64,000 bases of DNA, taken from assembly GCA_963930655.1 (NCBI GenBank), contig OZ005617.1, positions 19,332,068 through 19,396,067 of the forward strand, read 5' to 3'. Below, piece by piece: positions 35,994 to 49,300 of this stretch. This stretch comes from Myrica gale (Eukaryota; Streptophyta; Magnoliopsida; Fagales; Myricaceae). The position numbers and the translations under genes are program-made. The first letter of the stretch is position 1. Each line of letters begins with the position of its first letter. The notes beneath the pieces were generated by a model that ran no database searches, was not told the DNA's origin, and saw only the letters and a program-made list of their open reading frames with translations.

Positions 35994-38900
35994 ATGGAGG
36001 TCAACGATGACAGCCGGAACAGTAGCGGGGTTCGAAGACGGGTAGGGATACTCTACGACGACCGTATGTGTAAGCACCATGAACCCGACGGCGATTACCA
36101 TCCCGAGAACCCCAACCGGATTCGAGCTATTTGGAACAAGCTCCAAACCGCTGGCATTCCTCAGAGGTTAATTTCTTTCTTCTTCTTTTTAGAATTTTAC
36201 TTATTTATTGTTGTTAATTTAGCTGTATTCTCTTCCTGTTTCAGATGCGTGGTTTTGGACGCCAAAGAAGCAGATGGCAGATATGTGTTGTCAGTTCACT
36301 CCAAGAAACACGTTGACTTGATCAAGAATATAAGCTCCAAACAGTTCCATTCGCGAAGGAATAGGATAGCTTCGAAGTTTAATTCTATTTATTTCAACGA
36401 AGGTTCCTCCGAATCTGCTTATCTTGCTGCCGGCTCCGTCGTTGAGGTCCTAATATCTCTGGCATCTTCTGCGTATAATTCTTATACTTCTTTCGGATTT
36501 TTTTTCTTTGTTTTTTGACGTTTCTTTGTAGTATGCCAAATGCCATAGCGTACTATAACATCTGATGATGATACCATTCTGTGAAGTGTTAAACGCAATA
36601 ATCAGGCTGTTCAATGTTTCATATAAATAGGTTGCGGAGAAAGTAGCTAAAGGAGAATTGAGTTCCGCTTTCGCGATTGTTAGACCTCCAGGACATCATG
36701 CCGAGCACGATGAAGCCATGGGATTTTGTCTGTTCAACAATGTGGCCGTCGCAACAAGTTTTCTCTTGAATGAAAGAGTGAGAGAGCTCTTATTATTCAC
36801 TACATTTTAGGCTAAGAATGTGGATTTTAGCTTTAAATTTCTTTTTTTGCCGCTTTCACCTGGCTGTCGCCTCACTCTGTCTATTGCTTAATATATGACA
36901 GCCAGAGCTGGGTATTAAGAAAGTATTGATCGTTGATTGGGATGTGCATCACGGTAATGGTACTCAAAAGATGTTTTGGAAGGATTCTCGTGTTTTATTT
37001 TTCTCCGTTCACAGGTTTGACGGAAATTTGAGCTGATTATTCCTTTTGTGCTTTGTCATCTGAGCTTATTAATGTCTTGGTATCTTAGTATCTTTTTTCT
37101 TGTTAAATCCTTTTCCTTGGAGAATTTAGATTGACTCACAATTGCTGAACCGTTTGTTGCTAGCGGTGGTTGCTTGCCATTGTGACTTATATAAAGATGT
37201 CCTTTCAAACAGGCATGAGTTTGGGAGTTTCTATCCAGCTAATGACGATGGTTTCTACACAATGATTGGAGAAGGACCTGGTGCTGGATATAATATTAAT
37301 GTCCCTTGGGAGAACGCTAGGTGTGGAGATGCAGACTATCTTGCAGTTTGGGACCATATATTAGTTCCTGTTGCCAAGGAATTTAATCCGGACATAGTAA
37401 TAGTCTCTGCAGGCTTTGATGCAGGTTTGGTAGTTTTCACTTTTATTTCTCTCATCATTAATACTTTCAACGTGCACTTTAACTCTGGTTTTACTTATCT
37501 GTCAAACGCCATGGTGATGACCCTACTAAGCCTTGGTGGATTGGTGGTACTGAAAGACGCAAATGTTGTAATACAATTGGTTCTACTTGGTGTAGGTTCT
37601 GTTATCATGAATAATTAGAAATTAGCATGATCAATTACTAGGGTAGGTTCATTAATTACTAAGGAAAGAGGAGTATAGAGGCGATTTATTGCCTATGACA
37701 AGGATGTTAGGTAAAGGCCCTTGCCAATGATAAAGATTTTAATAATATACTTGATTCTGTAAAGCCTTTGGATGGACTTCTAATCAAATATCTAGGTTCA
37801 ATACCATATTTTCACATTCTTGTTTGAACTTTTGTGTTTTTTTTTTCTTTCTCTTGGGCGTTATAGAATGGATTTTATGCGTATGACGTCTAGTTGAGTG
37901 CTTATAGCATTTGCTTTTACTAAAAAAATTATAGAATAAGTTTCTTCAAATTCATTGCTTGGAACAGCTGTTGGTGATCCTTTAGGGGGTTGTCGTGTCA
38001 CACCATACGGGTTCTCGGTTATGTTGAAACAGGTTAGCGTCCAATATCATCTTATTTCGATATTCATATCATTCTCGTGATGACTATAGCTTTGTAAGCA
38101 AATGAAAGATTCGTTGAACTGTTTGATTAAATACACCTGTTAGCACAGATTGCATATAGCGTCCAATTTTTTTTAAAATTTTTAATTTTTACTTATAAAA
38201 AAAATACATCTGTTAGCACAGATTGCATAATTCACTGTTTACCTGAGTAATCCCCCTACTTTTCTGTTCAACTCAGTTTTAAGCAGATACCATCAGATAT
38301 TCATCTGAAGGTGATGTGTAGAAAAATAGTCTGGCGTTTCTGTGATTTCCTCCTTGTTTTTTGTCATATATTCTTTGCTTTGTGTTTTTTTTTGTTTTTC
38401 AGCTGATGAATTTTGCACAAGGTAAAATTGTATTGGCACTAGAAGGAGGATATAATCTTGACTCTATAGCAAATTCAGTGGCTGCATGCATGGAAGTTTT
38501 GCTAGAGGACATGCCCATCAGTGGATCTTCAAAGGCCTACCCGTTTGAGTCTACATGGCGTGTAATTCAAGCAGTAAGATAAATTTGGATGCTTCTTTTC
38601 TTCCCTTATTTTAAATTGGGTGGTGGGGGAAGGGGGGGGGGGCTAGAATAAGGATTTGGTTGTTTCTAACTTACTCTGCCAGGTTATCCAAACCTCTCCT
38701 GTATCAATTTTGCTGCTCTACTTCTGGTTGTTCTTTCTATCATCGAAGACGCATATGATCTGTTTTACAGGTGCGCCGGGAGTTGAGAGTCTTCTGGCCA
38801 ACACTTGCAGATGAGTTACCAGCCAAGCTAATTAGTCAAACAGCAGCTCCAGTTCCAGTAGTGCTTCTTGTCTTTTTAGTTATGGACATAATTTCATATA

Positions 38901-41900
38901 TTTTTCTCATAATATTTGTGGAGGGTGTATATACTGTATGCAGCAGGTTGATTTTGTCTACTTATGTTTACTTGGGAAGTTTTGAATTCCGAGGTGTCAT
39001 ATGGCAGAAAAGTATGTTGATTTATTAAATATTCATTGTCGGATGGCTGCTCAAGAAAGAAGTGGAAATGGTGATTACATTGTAGTTTTCAATTTACTTT
39101 TTATCCAATGCAAAAAGAAGGGAAACGGAAGGAAAAAGGGCTTTATTGTAAACTCAATAAAGCCGGGTTTTTTCTTGGTTTGAAGAAGAAAAATTCGGAT
39201 CCTGTCATGTTCGATATGTTGTTAGTACATTTAAATAGCATTTTGCGGTGCCTAGAAAAAAAATAGCATTTTGCAGTAACGTAACTTATTTGCATTCGAG
39301 TATCCTGCAAAACTACATACACTACACCCGACTAAATTTTCATCCACAAGCACAAAAATTTGTATAATGTCAATATGTATACATGTGTCCATGCTTGTAT
39401 ATTTTTGTTCTTTGGATGTTATAGAGATCATTAATGTATTATTTCCCCCAAATGCCTGATATTAATTGTCAGAAAGCAAACTTGTAGGTCTGAATAGGGC
39501 CCTAAAAGTGCTTGATGGATCAATGAGTTCGAGAAAATTGACATGCAAATCAATCGTTGTAAATTACTTGATTTTTTCCTTCTCACATATGGGTGCCCAG
39601 TAATGGATGTCTATATTTTAGTTTCTTTAGGACTGAAGATTTATACTTTGTTTGTCTGCTTCTCTCCTCTCGTTCTCACTCTTATCATGAGAGGCATATC
39701 TTTTCCACTTTTCTTTCCAGTGTCCCCAAGGGGAGGGGAAGGAAAAGAGTGAACCAGTGGCCTCTGCTTTCTGAGGCGTGGTTCATGATGACTTGTGCTA
39801 ACCCTTGGGGCTTGTTTGTAATATTTAGAAATTACGTCTTTTGCATATAACTGCTTACTCTAACCCAATAAACCCTAGTAAGATAGTTCTTTTCCCATTT
39901 TCAGGATATGGATATCTTGAATTCTGATTCTGAAGCAGAGGATGACTATGGTGCTCACGGACCAGAAAATCTTGAGGAGGTTCTTCAGGGTGTTATACAA
40001 CCCCTATCAAAGCTGAAAATTGATGAAGATGGTCAGGCTAAGAGAGAACTATTTGTGCCAGATATTTCTTTCTTCTCTTCTTCAGCTGTTTCACATCACA
40101 TGATGATCTGAGATCTCCAAACTAAATGCAGGTGAAGTCAATGCTACTTCTAACCCCTGGAGATCGGAGCTTTCAAAGATTGACATTTTGTATGCTACTT
40201 TCGGATCAAATATGTGGAAACCAAGATTCATGTGCTATATTGAAGGTGGACAGGTAACAAAGTATATTCCTTGCTAAATTCCTGTAATACTGGCATTAAA
40301 GATATCTCGAAACCTATCGAAGCGTTCTCCGGGTTTCAATTATTTCAATCAGCATTTAGAGTTTGTTGTTAGCAGAAGTTTTTCCTTAGACGTGTACTAA
40401 TCTAGTGCGTTTCTTTCTCTGCTTTTCCCCCCCTGCTGCTCAGGGTCTCAGAAAAAGGAAAAACTTATGTTACAGGACATTGTACATGACTCTTAATGTC
40501 ATTTTGTGCTTTGCTTTTCCTATTTCTTTTAGAAGTATATATGGTTTTTTGTCAGCAGTGGGAACCTGGCTTCCTTGAGGAAAAGTTTGTCAATGTGTTT
40601 GTTTACAAGATTCGATGTTAATTTTTTTTTTGAGAGCTTCATAAGCATTTCGGGAGGCCGTAGGATAACAATTATGACTCTAGAATATCGTGAATCTTCT
40701 TTTCTTTCCCTTGTTTATCATTCCTTACCCTTTCCTTTCTAACATTCATGCAATGACTTTCAGGTGGAAGGTATGGCAAAGCCATGTTCTGGTTCGATCG
40801 ATAGAACTCCGCCAAAGGAGATTGTGTGGAAGTCTTACCCTCATCGTTTATTCTTTGGACGCGAATCTACAAGTTCATGGGGTCCTGGAGGGGTTGCTTT
40901 CCTTGATCCTGAAAGCAAAATCCAGGATAAAGCTTACTTTTGCCTCTATAGAATCACGTATAATATCTCTGATGGCCTCTCTTTATTTCTGCGTTGCCTG
41001 CTTTTGGTCTTCTGCAGAAAATTGCAGTCTTTTCTGGAACGTATCGTGTCTGAACATGGCACTTTGCAATTGGAGTTTTAAGTTCCTTCAAGACATCTAC
41101 TCAAGTTATTTCTCTTATTCTCTGACTCCTCTCACAGGCTAGAGCAGTTCAATGATGTTTTGCTTCAGGAGAACACTTCAACATTCGACATGACTTCTCC
41201 ATTGTTTGATTTGGCTGCTTTAATCTCTATCACAAGCAAAGAGTCCAGTACTGTGGAGGTTCTCCCGGTATGTCTTTTATAGCTGTGTTGGTTTTAGATT
41301 GGAATAAGCAACTTTATCTTCTTATAGCCACTGGTTCGTGAAATCAAATGGCATCTCTATCACACATAAATCCAAAAGAGAGAGAGAGAGAGAGAAAAAA
41401 AAAACTGAGATGCAAAGGTTAGTTCATAGGTTCAATCCTATATGGGTTTTAGTAGTTGTAATTACTTTAAGAAAGAAAAAGAGGGAAAAAGAAAAGAAGC
41501 GTGTCCATGTAGTTATCATCGTAATTCTAATTTGTTCTGCCTCTTGTGTGGAAACCGCTTGATTGTTTTGCAGAAAGGTTGGTATCGAAATGTTGTTTAC
41601 TTGGGAAAGGAGCAGGACGTTCCAATACTGACTATGACGTGAGCACCAAGCATTACTTCCTTGCAAAATCCTTTTTTATGCATGTTTTCGCCAACTCCTT
41701 TTGGACATCTATGTAAAATATGTAAAATAAATAAATCATGTTTCGTGTTCTTTAACTCATTCTCTATTCAGGTGCTCTCATTCTGATGTTGAGAGCTTCA
41801 AATCGGGGGAGCTTCCTTTGCGTGCTCCATGCAAAGCATATGCAGCCACCTTAATAAAGGGCCTGGTCGACGGAGGACAGTTTTCAGAAGAGGAAGCCAT

Positions 41901-41937
41901 GGCCTACATACAAGAAGCTTCTGCTAAACCTCTGTGA
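35994..41937 (+). CDS. HDA5: Class II histone deacetylase, HDA5-like
   Basis: Zinc-dependent lysine deacetylase; Arabidopsis HDA5 acts in flowering and chromatin repression (family knowledge). Exons 35994-36166, 36245-36446, 36631-36777, 36902-37014, 37213-37424, 37968-38032, 38403-38573, 38771-38857, 39905-40031, 40132-40253, 40764-40957, 41138-41267, 41574-41638 and 41772-41937 give 1974 nt, 657 aa. HDAC core is about residues 17-370: RPPGHHAE 143-150 with catalytic H147/H148, zinc ligands D188 and H190 ([10 protein letters not shown]) and D281 (SAGFDA), EGGY 318-321. The acidic linker NSDSEAEDD is followed by the C-terminal cyclotransferase-like domain of this subgroup ([15 protein letters not shown] from about 451). 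All key residues are kept. MEVNDDS at 35994 was chosen as start; an upstream in-frame ATG at 35835 lies in a MITE. The exon 8-9 junction is the least certain. Confidence 0.94.
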
Positions 41938-42922
41938 TTTTCATGTCTCTCTCTCTCGCGTTGTACATCCTCTGTAGGAATTGCCTTACTCATAGAGAAA
42001 AGCATTTTGGGTCTCCAGACAAGAGAACCTCGTGAGTCGTGGGAGCACTAATGGCATCTATCTATTTGTGTGTAATCTTGTACAATCTGTGGCTTCGCAT
42101 TTGCGCCTCTCACGCACATATCCTTTCTGAAAGCCCCTATTCTGTAATATGACTTAACTTTTGAGTTTAGACCAATACTTTTGGCTCTTTCCAAATGCGT
42201 ATATTTTTAATTTAAAAATCTGTTTCCCTGCGTTTGGAACCCCGCGGAATCAACTTTTCTGATAGAGATTCCAGAATATATATATATATAATCCCTTAAC
42301 ACAACTTACTTATCTTTTATGCTATACGACATGAAATTCAGCAATGTTTATTGTCGAATATCTTCAAGGCTTCCCTACGAAACATTCCAAGATACACCGG
42401 ACTTGACAGTTCCCTTTCATTAGAAACTAAAGCCATGCTCCTCAAGTATAGACTGCCAACGAATTAATCCACATCTAATGACAGTATGCTCAAGACCTCC
42501 AACCATTACCTTTGTGCAATATATATCAGGGAAAATAATGACATCTATGAAAATCTTACATTTGATTGTCCCAATCCTCTCTATATTTTCGGGCTGGAAT
42601 TATCACATTTCTGTTTTTTTTTCTCTTCTTTAGTACATGACATCCATTCCTTACTCGGACTCGATCAACATAAAACCATGCTTGACTACACAAAGCATTG
42701 CTATACCCTACACGACAATCCTATCTGAATAAATTCCTCTTGACAAAAAAATGCGGGTATGCAACATGCAGCTACCCTTGACTATTTCTTGTAATTTAGC
42801 TCTGTAATGAGATAAATAAAAGAATGGATCCTACAAAGAACTGGGCCACAGCAACAAACCCAATGCTGCTCACTTTGGATTATAATTTATTCACATTGAG
42901 TGAATATTCAGCAGTTGCTTCC
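41938..42922. other. Convergent 3' region between HDA5 and JJJ1-like genes
   Basis: Both genes end here, so it holds both 3' UTRs. There is a (TA)n run near 42277-42291. No gene or clear transposon is seen. Confidence 0.5.
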
Positions 42923-45362
42923 TCATCGATGTTTCAGTGCAGCATGGCCGGTGTCACCCAAATGCTTATGCAATTTATTCCTGCCATCATTACATCATTC
43001 AAACTCAAACAATGACATCTATAAATGATGTGAAACACTAAAGAGTAAAGAGAGGTTGCAGATGTGGTAGGAAAAAACAAAAAAACAAAGCTAAACCAAA
43101 GAAATAAAAGTGACATAAATTACCTTGATTCAAACTCCTCTCCACATGTGTCGCATAGATTGCCAGAATTTTTCGAGGTTGCCTGATTTGGGAGAGACAT
43201 CGGCACAAATTAGAAAGAAAGAAAGAAAGAGTGACCAGTGTTAATCATACGTCGAACACAACCCATTAAAGATGATATAATAAAAAGAACTAAATAGCAA
43301 ATCCCTCATGAAGCATATACAGGGAAGCACTTCGGCCACCACTATGGAATCTTATTCTTCTAGCGTAAAGAAAGCTGAGAAACAATTTTCTCTGATATCT
43401 TCCACTTTTTGCAGCTTAAAGGTTTTCTCACTTCATATACAGTGTTCAAAGCAATGTTGAAGAAGGTGTAGGCATCCTGGGACAATAATCCCGACCCATT
43501 ATCTCAACTAGTTGAATGCAGGATATAGACGCCTTTGCTCGACAGAAAGCCATAGACTCAAGATCGGAAAACAGCACTTCAACGGTTGGACTTCAAAGTT
43601 AAAGACAGAATGTGAGTTGCAGGTTCTTCAAGTCAACGAGGCATTAATTGATTTTAATTACACAGCAAACGACAGAAAAAATCAAAAGCAAATAAAAAGA
43701 GGGAAATTCACGAGGGAAAATTACCTTAGTTTTCTTTTGTTTCGATGAGTTCTTTGATTTGGCAGTTGTGTTCTTCCCAGGCCCTTTCTTATCAACAGAT
43801 TGGTTTGAAGTATTTTGGTTAACATCACTCCCATTTTCTGTAAAACATTGAGCAGAGGATTCTTCCATGTCTGAATTATCATGTCCATTACTTTCTTTCC
43901 TTTGTGTATTAACGTCATTGGTTGCATGCCTCATAGCTTCTACACTATTCTTTTTACCCCCCTCTTTCTCGCCCCCACGATTCCTTCTTGTGCTCTTCCT
44001 ATTATCATATTCCATGAACCCAGCCTCCTCACCCTCCTCATCCTCAACACGAACCTCACTCCTGGACGACTCCACCTCGTGCTGTGAACCCACATTTTTC
44101 CTACTCTTATGCCCTGCTAACATTGCTTCAAGCAACCCCATTTCACCATCGTCGTCTTTTCCATCGCCATAAGTACTTCCTCCAACCTCATTGCCATCCT
44201 CAACATCATAAAATTCATCTCCATTTCCCTCCTCCCCAATTTCCAATGTATCACTGATTTGCTCTCCTAGTTCATCCACTACTCTCTCTTTCTCTTTTTC
44301 CACCTTTTCCGATTCTTTTTCAATACTCTCTTCTAGTCCTTCTTCTTCATCAACAAGCGACTCCCTAAACTCTGCAACCTTCTCCTTATGCTTCTTCGAT
44401 TGCTCATGGTTCTTCCATTGCTTCTCACTCTTGAACTTCTTCCCACACACCACACAATACAACTCCTTCCCCTCTCTCCTTGTCCTTTCCTCTTCCTCCT
44501 CCTCCCATTCCTCTCCTTTCCCTCTAACGTCCTCCTCCAGTTCCTCCTCCACCCTGGCCCACTCTGGTTCCACGTAAGCCTTAATCTTTTCCAACCTTTC
44601 CCTCTCCAACGCTCTCTTCCTCTCCCTCTCCTCCTCCTTCTTCCTCTCCATCTCCAAGTTCCTCTTTACCGCCATATCGATCACTCTCTTGTCCCTCTTC
44701 TTAACGAATTCCGCCAACCCACGGACCGTCTCGTTGTACTCCCGCCTCGCCTTCTTCCTTAGCTTCTTGTTCTCCTCCTCCATCACCCTCCTCGACTTCC
44801 GGTTCGGACCGGCCATCACATCGTATTGGTCCACCCAGCAAAAATCCATCGCCGTGCAGAACCCTAGCCAGTAGTTGTAGAACGCCGTCACCTGGGCATA
44901 CGGACTGTCGAGATTCCCCATAACCGGAGCTTCCCGGATCGAGTCCAACCCTAATCCTAGTTTCCTCGCGAAATCGATCTCGGTGGCGTAGATTTTGTCG
45001 AAAATATCAGAATAGACCTTGTAGAACCCGCGACCGGAGTCGGAGTATCCGAAGTATACGGTGGTAGAGAAGAAGGAGAAGAGGTTGGGAATGGCGGAGT
45101 TGGTGGGGTTGGGATCGGAGAAGAGGATCTGGGAGCGGTGGGAGTCGTACCAGGTGCGCTCCTTTGGGTCAGAAAGGACCTCGTAGGCGTGAGCCAGCTC
45201 CTGGAACCGAGCCGTGGCTTCGGCCTGGGACAAGCCAGACTGGACGAGCTTGTCCGGGTGGCGCTGGAGGGCCAGCTTCTTGTAAGCGGAGCGGATTTCC
45301 TCGGGCGTGCAGTCGCGGGTGAGGCCCAGCACCTCGTAGTGGCACCGCTTTTCCGATGCCAT
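42923..45362 (-). CDS. J-domain zinc-finger protein, JJJ1/DNAJC21-like
   Basis: Yeast Jjj1 and human DNAJC21 recruit Hsp70 to cytosolic 60S ribosome maturation (family knowledge). Exons on the minus strand are 45362-43725, 43182-43124 and 42980-42923, giving 1755 nt, 584 aa. The J domain is residues 5-70 with the HPD motif at 35-37 (LQRHPDKL). A long charged region rich in Glu/Arg/Lys follows, probably coiled-coil (about 190-300). The first C2H2 finger is [19 protein letters not shown] (about 305-325), then a low-complexity acidic region. The second finger [20 protein letters not shown] is near 556-575 and is split over exons 2 and 3, with the cysteines on one and the histidines on the other. 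Reading exon 1 on past its donor would lose this second finger. It corresponds to At1g74250 and, as there, sits beside the carrier gene. Confidence 0.92.
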
Positions 45363-46382
45363 TCTCTTCTCGTCCTTTCAGCTCAAAGAACCAAACCCCA
45401 ACCCTGCGTGGCTTGCAGACGGTGGGAGACAATACGTATTTAATACGTAACCCCGTGGTGAAGCTGTTAGTTAAAGATACAATTTTCTTCCGATTAGAAT
45501 TCCATTTGTTGTTTACTGCAAAAAAAACATACCTGAGGTAAAAATTAAAAACATGGTTTTTGTATCTCGGATTTACTTCTAAGAGAGAATTACCTAATAG
45601 GTCATTACAACTATTGGATGGATAACATCACATTAATGAATCCATCTAACAGTCGCCCAAAAAATATATAAAAAAATTACCGCACATTAATATATAGACC
45701 ATTTAATGAATTCATTAATGTGTTGTCATATATTTAATGGTCTGTTATAACCCATTAGGTAATTCTCTTAGGAGGGAATCTGAATCCAATCATCGGCCTG
45801 AATCTGATCCTCAAAAGGAAAGAAGAAACCCTAACCTACCTAGTGAATCGACCGGGATGAGTTAAAATCTAAACTTTTAATTATAACATATGGACCCTCA
45901 CACAATACTGAACTTCATATAACCTTAATTTGGGGACAAAGTCAAAGGTAAAGATCCCTTAGCACCAGGGACAACCTTCTGTGTCTGGTCGGAGGTGGGA
46001 GAGGATCCAGCTTGGTACTTGTAGAACAATCATTTACATGAAACCCTGGAAAAACTAGAAGCCAAGAAGAATCATTATTATCTATGATACTGTTCACTGT
46101 AATTACAACATAGAATGATTCTGGTAAAAAGATGTAAGCATGCTGAAAGAGACCAAGAAGATGGCAACATACAAATTCATCACTTCCAATTGTGCATTGG
46201 CCAATGGAGAATTTTCAAGACTAGTATAAATTGTCAGATCTTTCCAAACTAAGGAAATTCAATTGGAAATAGTCTAATATGAACAATACTTCTGCGAAAA
46301 AAAGGCAAACGCAGCCAGAACTAATGTGGTTCCTCCTATTTTCAACGACGATGACCGGGAAACTGTGAGTCAATACGAGTTT
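45363..46382. other. Intergenic region between JJJ1-like promoter and carrier 3' end
   Basis: JJJ1 promoter and 5' UTR next to 45363, carrier 3' UTR next to 46382, and a foldback MITE at 45570-45780. No gene seen. Confidence 0.45.
45570..45780. repeat. Foldback MITE, copy 1, near the JJJ1 start
   Basis: The arms CTAAGAGAGAATTACCTAAT and ATTAGGTAATTCTCTTAG are inverted, enclosing GGATGGATAACA...ATTAATGTGTTGTCAT. The same family recurs at 54086-54311. It begins about 210 bp upstream of the JJJ1 start codon. Confidence 0.65.
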
Positions 46383-49300
46383 CTACGCCACTTTTTGTAA
46401 AGAAGATCCCTTTTTCTCTACTGATAAGCTTGCAACTTCTTTCAAGTTTTTGCCGTTCAGTCCATCGTTGAAGTGGTCTCGGAGGAATTCCACAGCCATG
46501 AACGTTAGAGCCGAAGCTGGAATATACCACGTAATCCTGGGGATACTACCCTTGAGCATTCCCTTCGCACCTTCCGTCATCCACACATTACGAATTGCAT
46601 CAAACCAACCACTGTACCTAGATTTACATCGAATATCAGAAAACTTGTCAAACCTCCATTCAATTAGAAAGAAAAACCAACGGAGTCCTTCAAAGGCATA
46701 AATGTAAGATCCATGGCATATAGACCAAGGTAACTCCAATAAGGTGGTCCTTCCTAAACAAGCTGAAAGGGGGAAGAAGCTCTACCCAGTTTGTGTGTGC
46801 GCGCTATGGGACATGTTAAGCTACATCCTTTCCCTTTCCCTCTCCCTGTTTTTATCGAATGCTTTGAATCCTTGATTCTACTCCAAAGCACACGATGAGA
46901 AACAGGTCCTGCTCAAGCAAGGTCATACAAGTGGAGTTATTTAAGTCTAACTATATATATTAGCTGACTATTCCCCGTTGATTCTTTACATCCCAAAAGG
47001 CCATACATCAAGGATTAAAACAAAAGTGAGAGAGGGTACACAATTGGGGAACAGCTACCTCACTGCAAGTGATCCTTTTTATAGAGGGTACATGTATTTG
47101 CAAGTGTACAGATGAGGAATGAGTGATCATGACATGCTGAAAAGTGCAGTTACAAGGCAAGGAAGAGAGCGATTTCTATGGAACTTTTAGAATGATTAGT
47201 CCCAACAGAAACCAATGTGCCTCATCAAAAGATGAACAGAATAAAAACTCAATCTAGAACTCTGATACCTAGCAGCCGAGCCCTGAACTTGCAATCTTGT
47301 TTTGATGACATCCAGTGGAGTTGTGAGATATGCACTAAGACCTGTACAATTAGAGAACTATAAATTACTGTTCTGGCAAGACAGGAAGCGGACTCCAAGC
47401 ACAGGATATTAGGTGCTGCAACAATTAGGATGAAGTACAGGTAAGGCACGTACCACCAGCTAACCCTCCTAACAAAAGTCCCTCCACAGAACTATTAACA
47501 TGGTATTTGGGATTGTGTATCCATTTTTGCTTCCCGTACTCGGTGGCATCTTTCAAGGCTTCATAAAACATAACCTGCCAAGTGCAAACATCAACCATAA
47601 TATTATATAAAAAAAGGCAAAAAAATACAAGCAAAAAAGCCAACTTTGTCACTATGTATGTTCATGCACGGGTGGAACTGGAAATTAATTGATTAGATGA
47701 TACCAAGCTAGAGAAGAATACATGATATGGAGACAACAAATTATCAACAGTTAAAGCACCACCAATGATCAATACATTATTTATATTTTCCTATACTGGA
47801 TCGATAATTAGAAAATAAACAAGTACAAAGGAATGCACATGTAAGAAGATTTGAAGAAATTCGACCGTTTGCCAGTTCAGATGGGGAGCATCAAATTCCG
47901 ACTACTAAATCCTGTTTGCCAGTTTTTTCGGCTGTAATTGTCACTGGTCAGGTTTTCAAGCAGCGTTAACCAGGGTAGCATGGAAAACATAACAAGACAT
48001 ATCAAAAAAAAAATTTTCCAATTTAATTTTTTCTTAAGGCTTCCATTCAAAGAATTCAGAGTGATTAACACATTGGACAACCATTAAGACTTATTGCTCA
48101 AAGGTCCACTATATATCCATACTACATTTCTTCCATTTCCTAGACTAAGCAATTTTGTTCAACCTGTCAGCCAGCGCTTCACTAATTCACAATACATCCC
48201 GTTTCTGAAAGAATTACTATAAAGAACACCACAGCAGTGATTATTAGAGATGACAGGAACATTCCCAGATTCTTGCACCACAAGGATCCAAAATTCACAG
48301 GCTTTCAAGTCAAAGAGCCAATTGGAGTAGCTAATACTGCCTTCTTTCTCATCCCCTCAAGATGGGTCGGTCCTAACAATCATCCAGAAGCAGAAAATGT
48401 CCTTCATACAAATCCTAGCTTCTGCTTTCTGCCTAGACCCCAAAGCACAATATTTACGAATCTCAAATAAGTAAGTTCCTATTAATAGTACTATTGGGCT
48501 TTACCTACATTAAATTATACTGTCCTTTTCTTTATCAGAATTACAATTCCATTATTATACCAAAAAGATCAAATAAAAGATAGTATGTTATAAATGGTGA
48601 TATGTATGTCGCAAATACCAGATAAAACCAACACAAGCAAGAAACTGTGGAACTCTATAAGAACTCTGCATACCATTAGACCAGCGAAAGGCACATCCCT
48701 TGCAAGTGTAGACCAGTAACTGTCAGAGAAACCACAAAAGAAAATCACAAAATATACAAAGAAACCAGGTGGAAGAAGCACTCAACTTTTTCCTGGGTAA
48801 GCAAAAGCACTTAATTTCCTTATTACATATATCTAAAAATAACTACCCCCTATTTCTTATTTCTAATAGTTTTTTTGTACACTTTAATGTTTCTACTCAA
48901 AGGAGCAAAAAATAGAAATTAAGATTGCACCATGGGAAGATTTCTTATAGGCACTTTCCATTGACACCCTTTCTTGAAATGTGTTGCTTTTCTGGATGCT
49001 CTTTCGTTATCAGTAAGGTAGACTACATCTTTTCCCTTAATGCTTATCATTTGAATATCTAATTAATTATCACAGAAGATCGCAATATAAACATTAGGAA
49101 AATTTATAAATTACTGCCTGAGTTTTTATGAAATTTTAAAAACATGCTTTGATTTCTAGAATTGATAAATCACTTCTTGGGTTTATGCCATGCTTGCAAA
49201 ATCACGCCCTCCATGTGGCATTCTAGGAGTCTTAAAAATAAATAAAAATTTTAATATCTTTTTATGGTATAATATTTTTTATTTAATTTATGAATTTTGT

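Noticed and set aside
40021-40111. Extension of HDA5 exon 9 past GGTCAGG ([16 protein letters not shown])
   Set aside because: The donor at 40032 joins in phase to [18 protein letters not shown], matching the family; the extension ends in a stop.
44388-44762. 124-aa Leu/Pro-rich plus-strand frame
   Set aside because: A shadow of the charged coiled-coil region of the JJJ1-like gene on the opposite strand.
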